This document shows positions 12,721 through 24,000 of a stretch of 64,000 nucleotides of DNA, one piece after another (the first letter of the stretch is position 1; each line of letters begins with the position of its first letter). Origin of the DNA: Proteles cristata cristata (Eukaryota; Chordata; Mammalia; Carnivora; Hyaenidae); contig JAESUZ010000353.1 in NCBI GenBank assembly GCA_017311185.1, positions 59,998 through 123,997 of the forward strand, read 5' to 3'. The notes under the pieces were generated by a model. The model did not search any database and had not been told where the DNA came from. It was given only the letters and a program-made list of their open reading frames with translations. The translations under genes and the position numbers were made by a program.

Positions 12721-15012
12721 ATGGGCAATCTGCTGAGTAAATGTCTACGTCTCCCATTCCGCCGCCGCTGTCCCCTGCCTGGCCGGGATGGGGCCCTGGT
12801 CCGCCCCGCCCGTGATCCCCATCCACCACCTGGCAGGGGCCACCCCGCTGCTCCTTCACCTGCCCTGCACCCTGGGCGCAGGCTCTTGCACCAGGTACGT
12901 AGGCCTTTACCGGCCACCTTTCATATCGAGCCCAGGAGGCAGTACCCCATCCCGCAGGCTGCATGGACCACTCCGGGCGTTCTCCCCTTGGTTAACTGGG
13001 GTAACCCTCCGAAAAAACCTGTCCTATCGTCACGTAATTCGATGATGTTTGGGCACTCCAGAACCATCAGAATCCCTCCTCCAGGGCGCAAATTAAAACT
13101 CCAGTGCTTGCCATCAGAGGCTGGAGAGGGGGCTGCGGAGCCGGTCCCATCCAGGGGCCTCCCACTTTCCAGCCCAAATAGGAGGGAGGAGAAGACCCAA
13201 AAAGAATCCACAGGAAAGATGGGGGAACCTGTGGAGACCAAAGGGCGGGATGGTGGGAGCAGAGCCCCCCATAGCTGCGGGGATATACAGTTAACATCTA
13301 GTCCCCTGGAGGCCAGTGAACTTAGCTCCAGGCAGCGCAGCCCTGCGCCTTTGGACCTCCGTCCTGGTCCTTCAGAAGACAGTCGGAGGAAGGACACCCA
13401 CCAGGATCAGATTCACTCCTCCCCTGACGGCCATGCAGTCACCACCTCGCATGGCGCTGCCAGAGATGTGCCTCACACAGATGCCGCCGTGCTCTCCCAC
13501 CCAGCCCCATGCTGCCCCTCACTGCAGGAGACATCCACCAAAGAACTGTCGGGCAGAAACCATCAGGCTGTCGGCAAGAAAGAGAAACAGACTAAGGAGC
13601 CTTCAGATACATCATCAAAGAGCTCCTTGCCCCCTGTAGCTACCAGCACCAGGGCACCCAAACGGAAGAGACCTATGCCACCTTCTCTGCCGCTGCCACC
13701 ACCACAGCCGCTGTTGTGGGGCCGCGGGGAGTTGCCCCCGCCTCCTAAACTTCCTTCCATTGCACTGGACAAAAATCTGGACACCGTGAAGAACACCACA
13801 CGTCACAGGAACAACATCTTGGGGGACAGAAGAGACATCAAAGCAGCCTGCTCGGACCCTCTGCCTGCCCCTGCATTCTCCATACCTGCAACAGGGACTG
13901 CTAACTGTCACCCGTCCAGCACCAACACTGTGCAAGTCCCTACTGCTCCAGTGGGCTTGGCTGACCAACCTGCCAGGCCCCCAATCCCATCTGTTCCTCC
14001 ATCTATACCGCCAGGTGTTGCAGTTTCCACTAGCTTGCCCCTTGGGGGTTCTGGTGTCATCTCCACTCCAGTAGGGAAGCCCCCTGCAAACTGCCACTCA
14101 GCTTCTGACGGTGAAGCCATGGACACTACATCTCCATCTCGGGCTTCCATCATGTATTCCTCCCCTGTGTCCAGGGCCACCCATGTGCCACCTAACATAG
14201 TGGTTCCGGGATCTAAGACAACACCACCCGGTAGCAGGACTGCTCTGCCCCAGGTAGCATTGGGACACCATGCTACTTCCGCCTTAATTCCAGGCACTGG
14301 GGGCCCACCCACTTTGCCAGTTAGCGGAGCAGTGGGCCGAGACGGCAGCATGCCCACAGGTGGACACTCTACAGTCTCCATGACTGGTAAGTGGACTGGG
14401 GGCCCATCCAGGCAGAGAAAACACCCCCCATCTCCATGTGTTGCCATCCGGGAGAAGAGGTTCCGATCAGCAGATCAGGCAGCCTCCTCCTCTACTCCAA
14501 GCAGCAAGAGGCCAACCGTGAACAACGCAGGGGGTGGAGCAGGGGGAGCCGGCCACGGTCCTCCCGGACACGGATCTTCAGCTGCTCCTGGCAGCCATAA
14601 GCCTACCTTGGACCCATCGTTACAAAAGAAACCTGGTTCACAAGAAAGAGCCACCGCCGTGGACAAGGGAGGCAGGTCAAGAGGCAAGTCAGTCCCCGGC
14701 AAAAAGCTTAGGAAGAGTCCAACCGTCAACAAAGCAGGGGGTGGAGCAGGGGCAGCCGTCCACCGTCCACCCAGAGATGGAGCTGTCACAGATGTAGACA
14801 CCATCACATCTATGATGACAGGCCTCTCTGTCAGCACCCCCCCTAAGAACACGGGGAGCTCACTTACCCCTAACGCAGGTGGTGCTCTGGGGAAGGACCC
14901 CACGCCTGCTATGACCAGATACACTTACGGTCCCTCATCCGCACACAGCACATGTGCCCCCCCTAAGCACAGTGCAGGTCGTGCGATGGGAGACACCGCC
15001 ATGAAATTTTAA
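12721..15012 (+). CDS. POM121-like protein, intronless retrogene (POM121L family, possibly POM121L12)
   Basis: A single uninterrupted frame of 763 codons, ending TAA. The family signature is at residues 71-124: RRQYPIPQ, GVLP, KKPVLSSRNSMM and RTIRIPPPGRK, which match the conserved block of POM121 and its retrocopies. A second shared region is KRKR at 314-317, a likely nuclear localisation signal, followed by a proline-rich stretch (PPPPKLPS) and an IALDKNLDTVKN segment that resembles the POM121 region after its NLS. The rest is low-complexity Ser/Pro/Gly/Thr. POM121 itself anchors the nuclear pore; here there is no transmembrane segment and only one FG dipeptide, so pore anchoring and FG-type transport are unlikely. 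I chose this ATG because MGNLLSK resembles the family start, and the context has A at -3 and G at +4. The frame stays open back to 12352, with in-frame ATGs at 12550 and 12571 in weaker contexts. A 69-codon-spaced repeat lies at the C-terminus. The intact length argues for selection. The POM121L12 assignment rests on gene-poor context only. Confidence 0.85.
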   Translation: MGNLLSKCLRLPFRRRCPLPGRDGALVRPARDPHPPPGRGHPAAPSPALHPGRRLLHQVRRPLPATFHIEPRRQYPIPQAAWTTPGVLPLVNWGNPPKKPVLSSRNSMMFGHSRTIRIPPPGRKLKLQCLPSEAGEGAAEPVPSRGLPLSSPNRREEKTQKESTGKMGEPVETKGRDGGSRAPHSCGDIQLTSSPLEASELSSRQRSPAPLDLRPGPSEDSRRKDTHQDQIHSSPDGHAVTTSHGAARDVPHTDAAVLSHPAPCCPSLQETSTKELSGRNHQAVGKKEKQTKEPSDTSSKSSLPPVATSTRAPKRKRPMPPSLPLPPPQPLLWGRGELPPPPKLPSIALDKNLDTVKNTTRHRNNILGDRRDIKAACSDPLPAPAFSIPATGTANCHPSSTNTVQVPTAPVGLADQPARPPIPSVPPSIPPGVAVSTSLPLGGSGVISTPVGKPPANCHSASDGEAMDTTSPSRASIMYSSPVSRATHVPPNIVVPGSKTTPPGSRTALPQVALGHHATSALIPGTGGPPTLPVSGAVGRDGSMPTGGHSTVSMTGKWTGGPSRQRKHPPSPCVAIREKRFRSADQAASSSTPSSKRPTVNNAGGGAGGAGHGPPGHGSSAAPGSHKPTLDPSLQKKPGSQERATAVDKGGRSRGKSVPGKKLRKSPTVNKAGGGAGAAVHRPPRDGAVTDVDTITSMMTGLSVSTPPKNTGSSLTPNAGGALGKDPTPAMTRYTYGPSSAHSTCAPPKHSAGRAMGDTAMKF
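14512..14780 (+). repeat. Internal duplication in the POM121-like C-terminus
   Basis: Residues from 598 (PTVNNAGGGAGGAGHGPP) and from 667 (PTVNKAGGGAGAAVHRPP) are near-identical, and the DNA matches too (14512-14575 against 14719-14782). The offset is 207 bp, or 69 codons, so the frame is kept. A weaker third echo, NAGGALG, lies near the end. Confidence 0.75.
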
Positions 15013-16255
15013 ACTGAACTTAGGCTCGCCCTAGTCAGGTACTCCTCTGGAGGAGCATGCACTGTGTTTATCCTGGTCACCTGTGCCTGTGCTCTGGCCA
15101 TGACTAGAACACCTTCATAACCTGCCTAGGGCTTCATCAGAGCCACCAAACAATTCCTTCCTCTCATCCAACCTCAACAAATAACGACCAAGTATTTCTT
15201 GCCAATTGTATATAACTGGAAATGGACTTTGTTGCACCAGAAAGGGACCACAACCCCTTTAAGTGACACTGAACCTGATCTCTTCATACAGCAAGTGTGT
15301 ACCTTGTGTGCACATGTGTATTTTTATATTGTTCTGTGCATGTGTGTGTTTTGGAGGGTGAGGGGCACATGAGCCTCAGTGTAGAACTACTCCAGAACAA
15401 CACCAGATTCAAGAAGTTCTAATGGTGGAAAATAGAAGAAAGTTGCATCAATTACCAACTGTGCCATCCCTGGCGTGACCGTGAACGCGGCTGACCCAAG
15501 CTCCTGGCCAGTTTTCTCTGGTCTTGGAACCGGCAGGACACCACTACTGTTTGTAGTGGTTTCCCCAACTGATTTGCCTCGATGGGCTTTTCTCCTTCCC
15601 ACGTTGTGTACGTATACACATATGTGTATAAAACTTTGTTCTTATTAATGTGCCTTCACTCTTGTTTCTTTTTGAGTCAGCAGTAGAGAAAGGATTAACC
15701 TGTGTGAATGGTGATGGGTTGAGCCACACTTAAGGATGCAGAATTTCCCACGTCACAGTGACTGGGATGTGGAAGTGGCTACGTGTTCTACCTGCATGCG
15801 CTGCCGTCTGCAGTCTTCATTTTGAATGTAAGGGATGACAGTCCAGGAGCAAGTAAGGTACAAACGAGGGACAGATGAGGTGACTCACCCTTGCCTCTTC
15901 CCTCTGTGTTTTGCTCTTCTCTCACCCGCCCTGATCTTACTAGAGGCTAGATATCCCTGATGTGTCAAAGGAAGCCACTCAATGATTTTTTTTTTAAAGA
16001 AATGTTTAAATGTTTTCTTGTATGTCTTCATATTTAATTTAGACTTAGGCCAGTCATTCTTACACATTCCCTCATCACCCAGGGAGGATAGATTTGTGCT
16101 TGGAGGAACGAAGGGAGAAAAAGCACATACCTGCTCTGTAATTGCTGGAACTTTGAGTTTCTTTGAATTTATCGTGCTGCTTAAATGCAGTAGAAGACAT
16201 CCTCTTCACTAACTGGCCTGGCTTTGATCTAAATCTCTAAAGTATCAAATCACAC
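15013..16255 (+). other. Presumed 3'UTR and downstream flank of the POM121-like gene
   Basis: No gene is seen. There is no AATAAA or ATTAAA on the plus strand. A weak variant TATAAA at 15627, overlapping an 18-bp perfect palindrome (15613-15630), is the nearest candidate poly(A) signal. A short hairpin (stem ACCACTAC/GTAGTGGT, 15540-15560) lies just upstream of it. Confidence 0.4.
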
Positions 16256-16826
16256 AAGTTTCTTTGTGTAACATTATCTTCATTTCTTTCTCCTTGCCTC
16301 CTACCGTATTTCTCCTACCTCTTTCTCTCTCTGGATTAAGCCTTTTAGTGTCTCTGCCTGGTCAATGTTCAATTTCACTTTCTCCCCACTGCTGTCATTT
16401 CTCTCTCTGTATATGCTCTTCCCTCAGCACTGCCTCCACCCTGCTCTTTATTTGCAGCTGGGATTTCTGGTTTAATGCCTTTACACTGTCCTTTGTCTTG
16501 TTGGTGTTTTTGTTCCCCTTTCCCTCTCCCCACCCTTTCAGTTTGCATGTTTGTTTGAGTTGTCTGTGCATTTGCCTGCTTCTGTTCCCTGTGTTTGTCT
16601 GTCTGTTTTCCTTTTCAGGGCTACCTCAAGAAACAAGCCAAAGTACACATGGTGGAGAGTCCCAAATATCACTACGAGTAAGGAAATAAAATAGCCAAGG
16701 GCGCAAGAGAGACCAAGGGACACCGTTAAAAGGAACACTTCCTGAACAGACAGGCCACGGACAGTCAATGAGCCTCCTTTAATATAACAGAACTGGCGGG
16801 TGCAGAGCACATAATACATTGAACTT
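16256..16826 (+). mobile_element. L1 5'UTR fragment in sense orientation
   Basis: This matches the reverse complement of the first L1 at about 7100-7630, including CCTGGTCAATGTTCAATTTC and the block around ATATCACTACGAGTAAGG. It stops near the ORF1 start, and neither ORF1 nor ORF2 body follows. It lies 1.24 kb past the stop codon of the POM121-like gene and supplies the first AATAAA after it (16685-16690). Confidence 0.85.
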
Positions 16827-17984
16827 TTAGAAATGTATTTATTATATACTTCAAGGGGGATGTTGATTTAGTTTTATTTTAAACTTACCAGAGATGGCTA
16901 CTCTAGCTTAAGATATGTAAACTTAAGTAAATCTGCAGAATTCCTTTTGACATGTAACATAATGTACTTACAGCCTCAGGAACCTCTTTGGTGGGCCATT
17001 AGCATGGATATCTTCGGCGCAGCTTTCTGCTAACACAGTTAACTAGGCCCTTAGATTAATAGCCAATCCCAGCCTCAGGCCTTGGTCTGTTTCCCCTCTC
17101 TTTCCTTACCCATTCTCCACCACACAAAGTCCAGGGCTGAGTAAGAATTGGAAAATGTGCTGGAATTTCCATTACCAAAATCTTTGTGTCTTATTCTTCC
17201 TTAAATGTACAACCTAATATTTCTACTATGGTCAATGTCTTTACCATCTTTACAATTATTCCCTGTTCTAAGATGGTTAATAAGGAATAATAAGAACATA
17301 CTTATTTGTTGATATGTCACAAATAGCCCTCAAAATTATTTTTGCCCTTTAGCATCTTTTGTTACATATAAGTGGTTTTTAGAGGCAAAATTGTTTTACT
17401 TAGTAGAAACAATATTTTTTTAAAAAGCCAGACATTCAGATTTTTTAAAAAAAAAATCTCAAATCCAAAATGCTATTAGGCAAAATAACTGTATTTTCCA
17501 TAAGTGCAGTAAATGTAACCATAACATGAAGCTATAGACACAAAATTTACTCTAATAAGTTATTATCCAGGGGCATGTTGAATATTTCAATAATAATTTT
17601 CAATTAATGTTCATTTGTGCAGTAACCTTATTATAATGAAGAAGACAAAGCAAAGAAGCAGTGTAAATGAAGTTAACTATTTTTAAAGAGCTTAGAGAAA
17701 TAAATTATTTTTGAGTGTTTAAATATGATTTATATTCCTTGGAAATTGTGTTTTCATAATTTAATGTAATCTGCTAGCCACAGAACTTCTTTCAACTTCT
17801 GGCAATATGTCAATATCATCTCAAGTCCATGAATGTCTTAATTTTTCAAAAATCAAGAAGTACTAAATTAAAAATAGAGTGTTTTTTATTTGTATTCTCT
17901 CATAAATTTTAAGTTTTAAGAAATATATTTTCTTTCTTGAATAGAATATCCTTTCTAATATAAGTATAATGGCACTAATGAAAA
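16827..17984. other. No gene seen
   Basis: AT-rich, unassigned. Nothing recognised. Confidence 0.5.
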
Positions 17985-18112
17985 TAATTAACATTTGTTA
18001 GTCCTCTGCTATGGGCAAGCAATGAATTAGATGCTTTATAGAAGCAATTACTTTCAATCATCACAATTCTATTAGGCAAACAATTTGTAATCACTATCTT
18101 ATTACTTAGGAA
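17985..18112 (-). mobile_element. MIR fragment
   Basis: GTCCTCTGCTATGGGCAAGC, then AATCATCACAATTCTATTAG, matches antisense MIR. Confidence 0.55.
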
Positions 18113-19451
18113 TTTTGGCTTGTAATTGTTAAAAGAAATTCAAGGTTTTGGAGCTTCTAAAAAGGGAGGAACCAGGTCTGTTCAAAACCACCAACTGTGG
18201 TTTCATCTATAAGCAATCCTGTCTCAAAATATAAACCTGCCTATCTGTAAGATAGACAGAATAGTGATGTACTAAAAAATGTAACCAACTAAAAATGTAA
18301 TTAGAAGACCCAGTTATAATTCTTATCAAGCACCCTGGCACAATTGGTAAAGTTCAGTAGGAGTGGAGAAGGATGCCCTGTGGCAGTTACAGTGTCTATG
18401 ACCAGTCCATTCTCATCACTGGATTCTGCTATTTATCAGCTCTGGAATTTCTCAGAGCAATGCAAAATCAACCTCATTGAGAACATAATGTCAGATCACT
18501 GTGTGGTAGAAGGGTACTTCTATTACATACTGAAAAACAGCTCCCACACTCATTTTTAAGTCTTTTCTTTTGAATAACAGTTATGTTATTTGGGGGGGAA
18601 GGTAGGTTCTATCTATCTATCTATCTCTAAAAGCCTGTCATGTGGCAATACACATTTAGTAACTGGCATATTTTACTCTATTCTCAGGTATATTTTGCGT
18701 GTAGAAGACGCAGATGTCATGTGAATGAAATTAATGAAACTATATAAATAACATTCTTCTATATGATATTAAAGTGAACCACGAGGCTGAAGTGAATTTT
18801 AACAAGGTAATCTTTATAAGAAGGGAAACAGAATATCTTGATTCTATGTTTTATTAGTATTAAAATACAGGTTTATGAGGAAGCCAAAAGAAATAGAAAA
18901 ATACAAATTTTCCTCATTTATTTATAAGTCGGTATATTTTTCTTCTTTGAGAAGTTGGTTATGCTTTATATGTTGCTATTTCAACATAAGGATTTTTATC
19001 CAGGTCAAATGAAACATGATTCTAGAAAATGCCTATAGGTAATAGATGCTAAAAACAAAACAAAACAAAACAAAAACGAACGACTTATTTTACTCTCTTG
19101 TTAGGTTATAAAATGTTTACATCCGAACTCACTCATACACTATGAGTTTTTGTAGTCAGGTGTACTGATTGTGTATCATCTATTATTATTTCAAATGAAA
19201 AAGTCCACAATTACAGTCCTGGCCCCAAACTGCTTTCCTTTCAGTGCATTGACTGTCTGGAACTTGAAGTCAACACAAATAAATTTTATGGTTAAAACTT
19301 CCACAATACACATTTTAAGACTTTTAACATTAATATATAGTGTGTTAATGTTAAGTATCAATGTTATTTCTCATCTCCCCAGAACACTTGCCCTGAATTT
19401 CCATTGAGAGGTCATGAAATGATTTAAAACCAGAAACCAACTCCAAACCTT
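18113..19451. other. No gene seen
   Basis: Unassigned apart from the CTAT repeat and an (AAAAC)n run near 19052-19075. Confidence 0.5.
18607..18627. repeat. (CTAT)n short tandem repeat
   Basis: About five CTAT units following a G-run. Confidence 0.85.
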
Positions 19452-19610
19452 CTTTTATTTTTTAAATACTTTTAAATTTTTTATTTATTTTAGAGTGAGC
19501 GAGAGAAAGAGAGAGAACTCTTAAGCACACCCCTCTCAGTGCAGAGCCTGATGCGGGACTTGCGGGATCATGACTTGAGATCTCAACCAACTGAGCCACC
19601 CAGGTGCCCT
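19452..19610 (-). mobile_element. CAN-SINE (SINEC-type), shortened
   Basis: Its right end is the complement of the SINE head (TGAGCCACCCAGGTGCCC), and the left end is the A-rich tail complement. The flanks repeat CAAACCTT on both sides (19444-19451 and 19611-19618), a target-site duplication. Confidence 0.85.
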
Positions 19611-19831
19611 CAAACCTTGATTCTTGTAGTTCTGTTAACTGAACAACTATTCTTCAATTGTCCCAGACTAAAAATGTGTTATTGTCAATGATTAGTCCAT
19701 AGCCTTTTCTCCTGATAACTAGCTAGCCAATAGATCTTGCTGAGTGAGTCTGCCTCAACATACTACTTGATTCCTCTGCCATACCAACTCTCAGTCTGCA
19801 TAGCTATTCCAACTCACTGTCCTCTTAAATT

Positions 19832-19858
19832 CACACACACACACACACACACACACAC
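19832..19858. repeat. (CA)n microsatellite
   Basis: Uninterrupted CA dinucleotides, about 13 units. Confidence 0.95.
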
Positions 19859-20129
19859 CTACTATATATCAATCTATAAAATACTTAAAATGAAAAGACA
19901 ATTACATAAAGACCTTATATATGCTATAACTTATAAAAAATTACTTAAACCCTTGAAATGCATTTTTTCAGTTAATAAAAGGCATTAATAATACTTAACC
20001 TAAAAAGTGAATATGAACATTAAATATTTTTATAAACATACATTTATGGAAATACGACCATAATTGGAAATACTACTCTTCACTGTTTTGTTTTTAGCCT
20101 ACTGTTTCTTCAATCAACCAATTTTTTAT

Positions 20130-20215
20130 TTAGTCATTCATTTATTAATCAATTCAACAAATTTGTTTGAGAGGCACTGAGCTAGGTCCTGAAAGTACAG
20201 ATTTGGTTTATATAA
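20130..20215 (-). mobile_element. L2 3' end remnant
   Basis: TTCAACAAATTTGTTTGAGA followed by GGCACTGAGCTAGGTCCTGA matches the antisense L2 3' end. Confidence 0.5.
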
Positions 20216-20784
20216 ATTTGAAATTATACTATTAAGCCTCTTGTTCCTCACAACAGATTCAAGGCAGTTCAATTCCTGAGCCCACAAGCATATAATTACT
20301 TTACTTTCTCTCTTTCTGATTTGGTCCATGGCCTTCAGGAGCACATATAGCACCAGGGTAATAACTATATCTGTTACTACTATAATGTTTAAAATACTAT
20401 GGCAGGAGTCATCACAATATTTTTCAGTACATATGATATAATTAAGTTAGAATAAAAGCCTGGGAAAGACTTTTAAAGGAGGCAGCCTAACAGACAAGTA
20501 TAAATTGGTTAAGTAAGTAAAGATAGGTAGAAGATAGATAAAAGTATATGTAAGGATATAGATATAGGGAATAGTACCCAATATTCAAGCCCTTAATTAT
20601 AGAATGAGGCTATAACTATTAAGGGGAGTTTTATTTCTTAGAGATTATTGGAGTCTAATCATGAAGATGATGCAGTTCATTTGAAGGGTGTGTGCAAAAG
20701 AGAGAATTATTTCTAACTTTGAGACAAATATATGCCAAGTATGAACAGGTACTGCAAGCAGTTTTTAGAAAGCAGCTTGTCATA

Positions 20785-21060
20785 GTTCATATTCTGGGAA
20801 ACAGTCTCTGAGACAGTGATTTGCCTAAAGGATGTTTACTCCAAGTGCTCTGGGCAACACCTATGAGGGAGTGAGTGAGTGGACTAGTTATTGCATGTGG
20901 GCTGTCCCTGGGGAGAGGATTTAACTGTGAGTAAGGCTGTGAAGAGCAATTCCAGGGGAAGGACTCAGCTATAGGACTCAGCTATGTACCATAAACACAT
21001 AACCTTTCTGGCAGCTGATAGAAGTATGTTAGTCATTAGGTGAGATCTTTGTGGAAAAAT
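20785..21060 (+). repeat. Possible diverged third copy of the unidentified repeat
   Basis: The order of ATTCTGGGAAACAGTCTCTG, GTGCTCTGGGCAACACCTAT and GAGGGAGTGAGTGAG resembles the left part of the reverse complement of copy A. A 13-bp tandem GGACTCAGCTATA sits near 20963-20988. Tentative. Confidence 0.35.
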
Positions 21061-24000
21061 ACAGCATATACAAGAATCAACCCACTGCCCATTTAGGACC
21101 CACTTAATTGCCTATAATACAGGTATCCACTTGGGAAAAGTCTTCCAGGATTTATGTTGCTCTCTTTTTCTAGGTAAACTTAGAAAAGGAAGGATACGAT
21201 AAATCAGTGTCCCTGCCCCTGTATCTGCTCTTGGCTCCTTAGCTGGTACCAGCCATCTTCCTCAATTATTCTAGATCTTCTTCAATATAACTTCCTTTCA
21301 TCTTTAATCAGTACCTGTGCTAGATTATAGCAGACCAGATTACTTAGAGTAGTGGTATGACTCAAACACAGACACAGATCCCCATAACTGTCACCTTGCC
21401 CTTCCAAGATTGTAACTGCCACACTTGTTTTCCTAATGTTCAAGGTGGATAGGTAAGTAACCAGACCCTTCCCCATGAATCACCTTGTCACTAAAGATAT
21501 TATTGTATAACAGCATCCCTAACTCTGCCTATACTGTTTATTTATCATTTAAGGTAGCCAGAAGATGATGACTCCTCTCTGTGACTGTTTTTTCTTGCTT
21601 CAAGGAACCTAAGTTTATCAACAGTAAAATTCAATGGAATCCTTGAGAGTCTGATGGTGAAAGTGTCCCTTCTCTGGAATGAATCAGAAGAGAAACAGCA
21701 TTTTCCCTATTTCTCTAATGCACTTATTCAAATTTCAGAAAATATCATTTACTCACCACAAGTAAGATACTGAATTTGAATTGTTTTCTCAAGATACACT
21801 CATGATACTGTCTTCTACTTTTCCAACACACATCAGTTATCATATTATTACCTAGGAAAAGGAAAGAAAAAGGGAGGTAGGTGACTAAGGAGATGGAAAT
21901 ATGATGGGAAAGTGTACGAGAACCACTTAAGTAAGCTGAATGTCATGCTAAGGAGAGGAACTTTTACCTTGTTTTAAAGAAAATGCATGTAAGTACTCTT
22001 AGCAAGTGGTCAGAATGCTGTTAGAGAAATGTTAATCTGAAAAAGGCATAGGGACTAGAGCCTGGGAAATAGCAATCTGCGTGTCTGTGGCAAGCTCTTC
22101 ACTAGGTTACAAAGCTGATAACACTGGCCTCATATCCTTTAGAAACTTACCACGTGATAAAGTATCTCTGATTTTCTAATTGTGTTTCATCCTTTGTATA
22201 ATAATGTCATGTACTCTGCCCTATTTCTTCTTCCACTTTTTGTTCTTGCCATTGTAGCAATAATTCACAGGTATAGAATGATAGCACTTTACCCATCATC
22301 ACAGCTGAACTAAACTAGAACTTTTCTGATTTAGGATGCATGGAAAACTCTATTAGGCACTTAATACAAATGAAACCTGAAGGTGCAAGGCCACTCACTC
22401 TGCTATAGGTCAACTGTTGTCTTTGAATGAAGATCTCCTGTTCATTTAGGGAGAAAATTCTAAGTGCCATTCAACACTGCTCCTCTCAGGTATGAAAGCA
22501 TTCAGCTGCATTTGCCCACAATTGTGAATAACTCTAGAACAATGGATTTCTTTTTTTTTCTTCCATTTTTCTATTCTCCAACCTCCACTCCTGTTTGCTA
22601 GGATCACTTCTTCCCAAAGGACCTGAATACAATCACTTATCTAGTTTCTGCTCTAATGGTGGTAGTTGGGGAGGCTCGAAGCCTAAGATAATGTTTAAAT
22701 ATGAAAGGCATAAATTATTTGGAATGCATCCGAGACAAATACATGCAATACAAAATGATAAACAAAATAATGTAAGATCAATCAAGCATCAAATTATATT
22801 TGAGATGGTATAACTTCAAAGTCTACAGTTTAACTGATTATAATAATTTTGGTTCCAAAAAATTCTCTTCCTCATTAAAGTACCACATATTTTAAATCTT
22901 TAATTACAACAGAAATTTAGTGCAAATTCACAAATTACTGTTAAGAAAAAGAAAATTAAAGCTAATATTTTGATCTAACCATAGTATTACTCAACTGCTT
23001 CATGGGAAAAAAAGGTAAAAGCACTGACTACAGAGTATTGAAGGAAAAATGAAATCAGTGTGAGGACAATAACTCTAGCAGACAAAAAGTTGGTTATTGT
23101 GGAAGAGCCATATGAAAGTTCTCACAAATTACAAAGAAATACATAGTATATAATCTGTGTCAAATGCCATATCTGGTATGTTTTTGTGACTTTTCTATTG
23201 TTGTTGTTTCTTAATTTTTCCATCAATATTCAAGGCATAATGTTAAGTATATCTCCAAACTTCAAACAACATAATTTTAAGAGAGAACATTTATGAAAAA
23301 CCCATGAAAGCAATTTAGATAACTAGATTTAGTGAAAAGTTACAAATTAGATGGGATTTAGTGAGGATGCTTTTCCTCTTACTCTATAATCAGCAGCAAT
23401 TTACTTGAAGCCAAACTCTGGGGCTTCTGTCTCTGTTCCACATGAAAGGCTACAATTATACTTACTTTTAAGTCTAGTTCTCTTTAGGCCTGTCAGATAT
23501 TAAAGTCCTAAAAACATCATCAGCGTATTTTTAAAACTACATTATTATTGCCATTACTGTTTTGTGTCGTAGAGTACTTGAAGGCTTATGAAGAATATTT
23601 GCATAAAATATTTGAACCTTACAATGAGTTGGAAGTCTATTATAATAAATAAATAATATTAACTTCATTATAGGCAAAGCGACGTATGGTTCAGACAGGT
23701 AATGAGAAAAGCCAGGGATCTTTAATTTCAAAATGGAGGATGGATGGACGAAAGAACAGTTCTCTGTGAGGCAAAACCAGTGCGTACAAATTATCATCCA
23801 GGCAGCCGATGAACAACTTTGAAATGAAGCCTTTCATATACTTCTACCTCAGTTACAGATAAAATTGGAAGCTACTTAGGATGTCAAGGTTAGAGTCTTA
23901 CCAGTAAACAACTGTCCAGGTCCACAGGGAGACACAGTTATCATACAATTACAGCTATCCAAGTCACCATTAGATGGTGCCTTCCTCAAATAGACTTTAG

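Larger units (their letters stand above)
12100..12960 (+). promoter_or_regulatory. GC-rich, CpG-bearing promoter region of the POM121-like gene
   Basis: The base composition changes sharply here from AT-rich flanks to GC-rich DNA with many CpG dinucleotides, densest at about 12400-12900. There is no TATA box at a sensible distance. The region spans the presumed 5' leader and the first codons. A CpG-bearing promoter of this type is common for germline-expressed retrogenes; that role is inferred. Confidence 0.55.

Noticed and set aside
13908..14447. Long minus-strand frame (179 codons) inside the POM121-like gene, with others at 14097-13615 and 14924-14475
   Set aside because: They are antisense shadows of a GC-rich coding frame and carry no recognisable domain.
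16264..16689. 141-codon frame rich in Leu, Ser and Phe
   Set aside because: It is translation of the pyrimidine-rich L1 5'UTR fragment.
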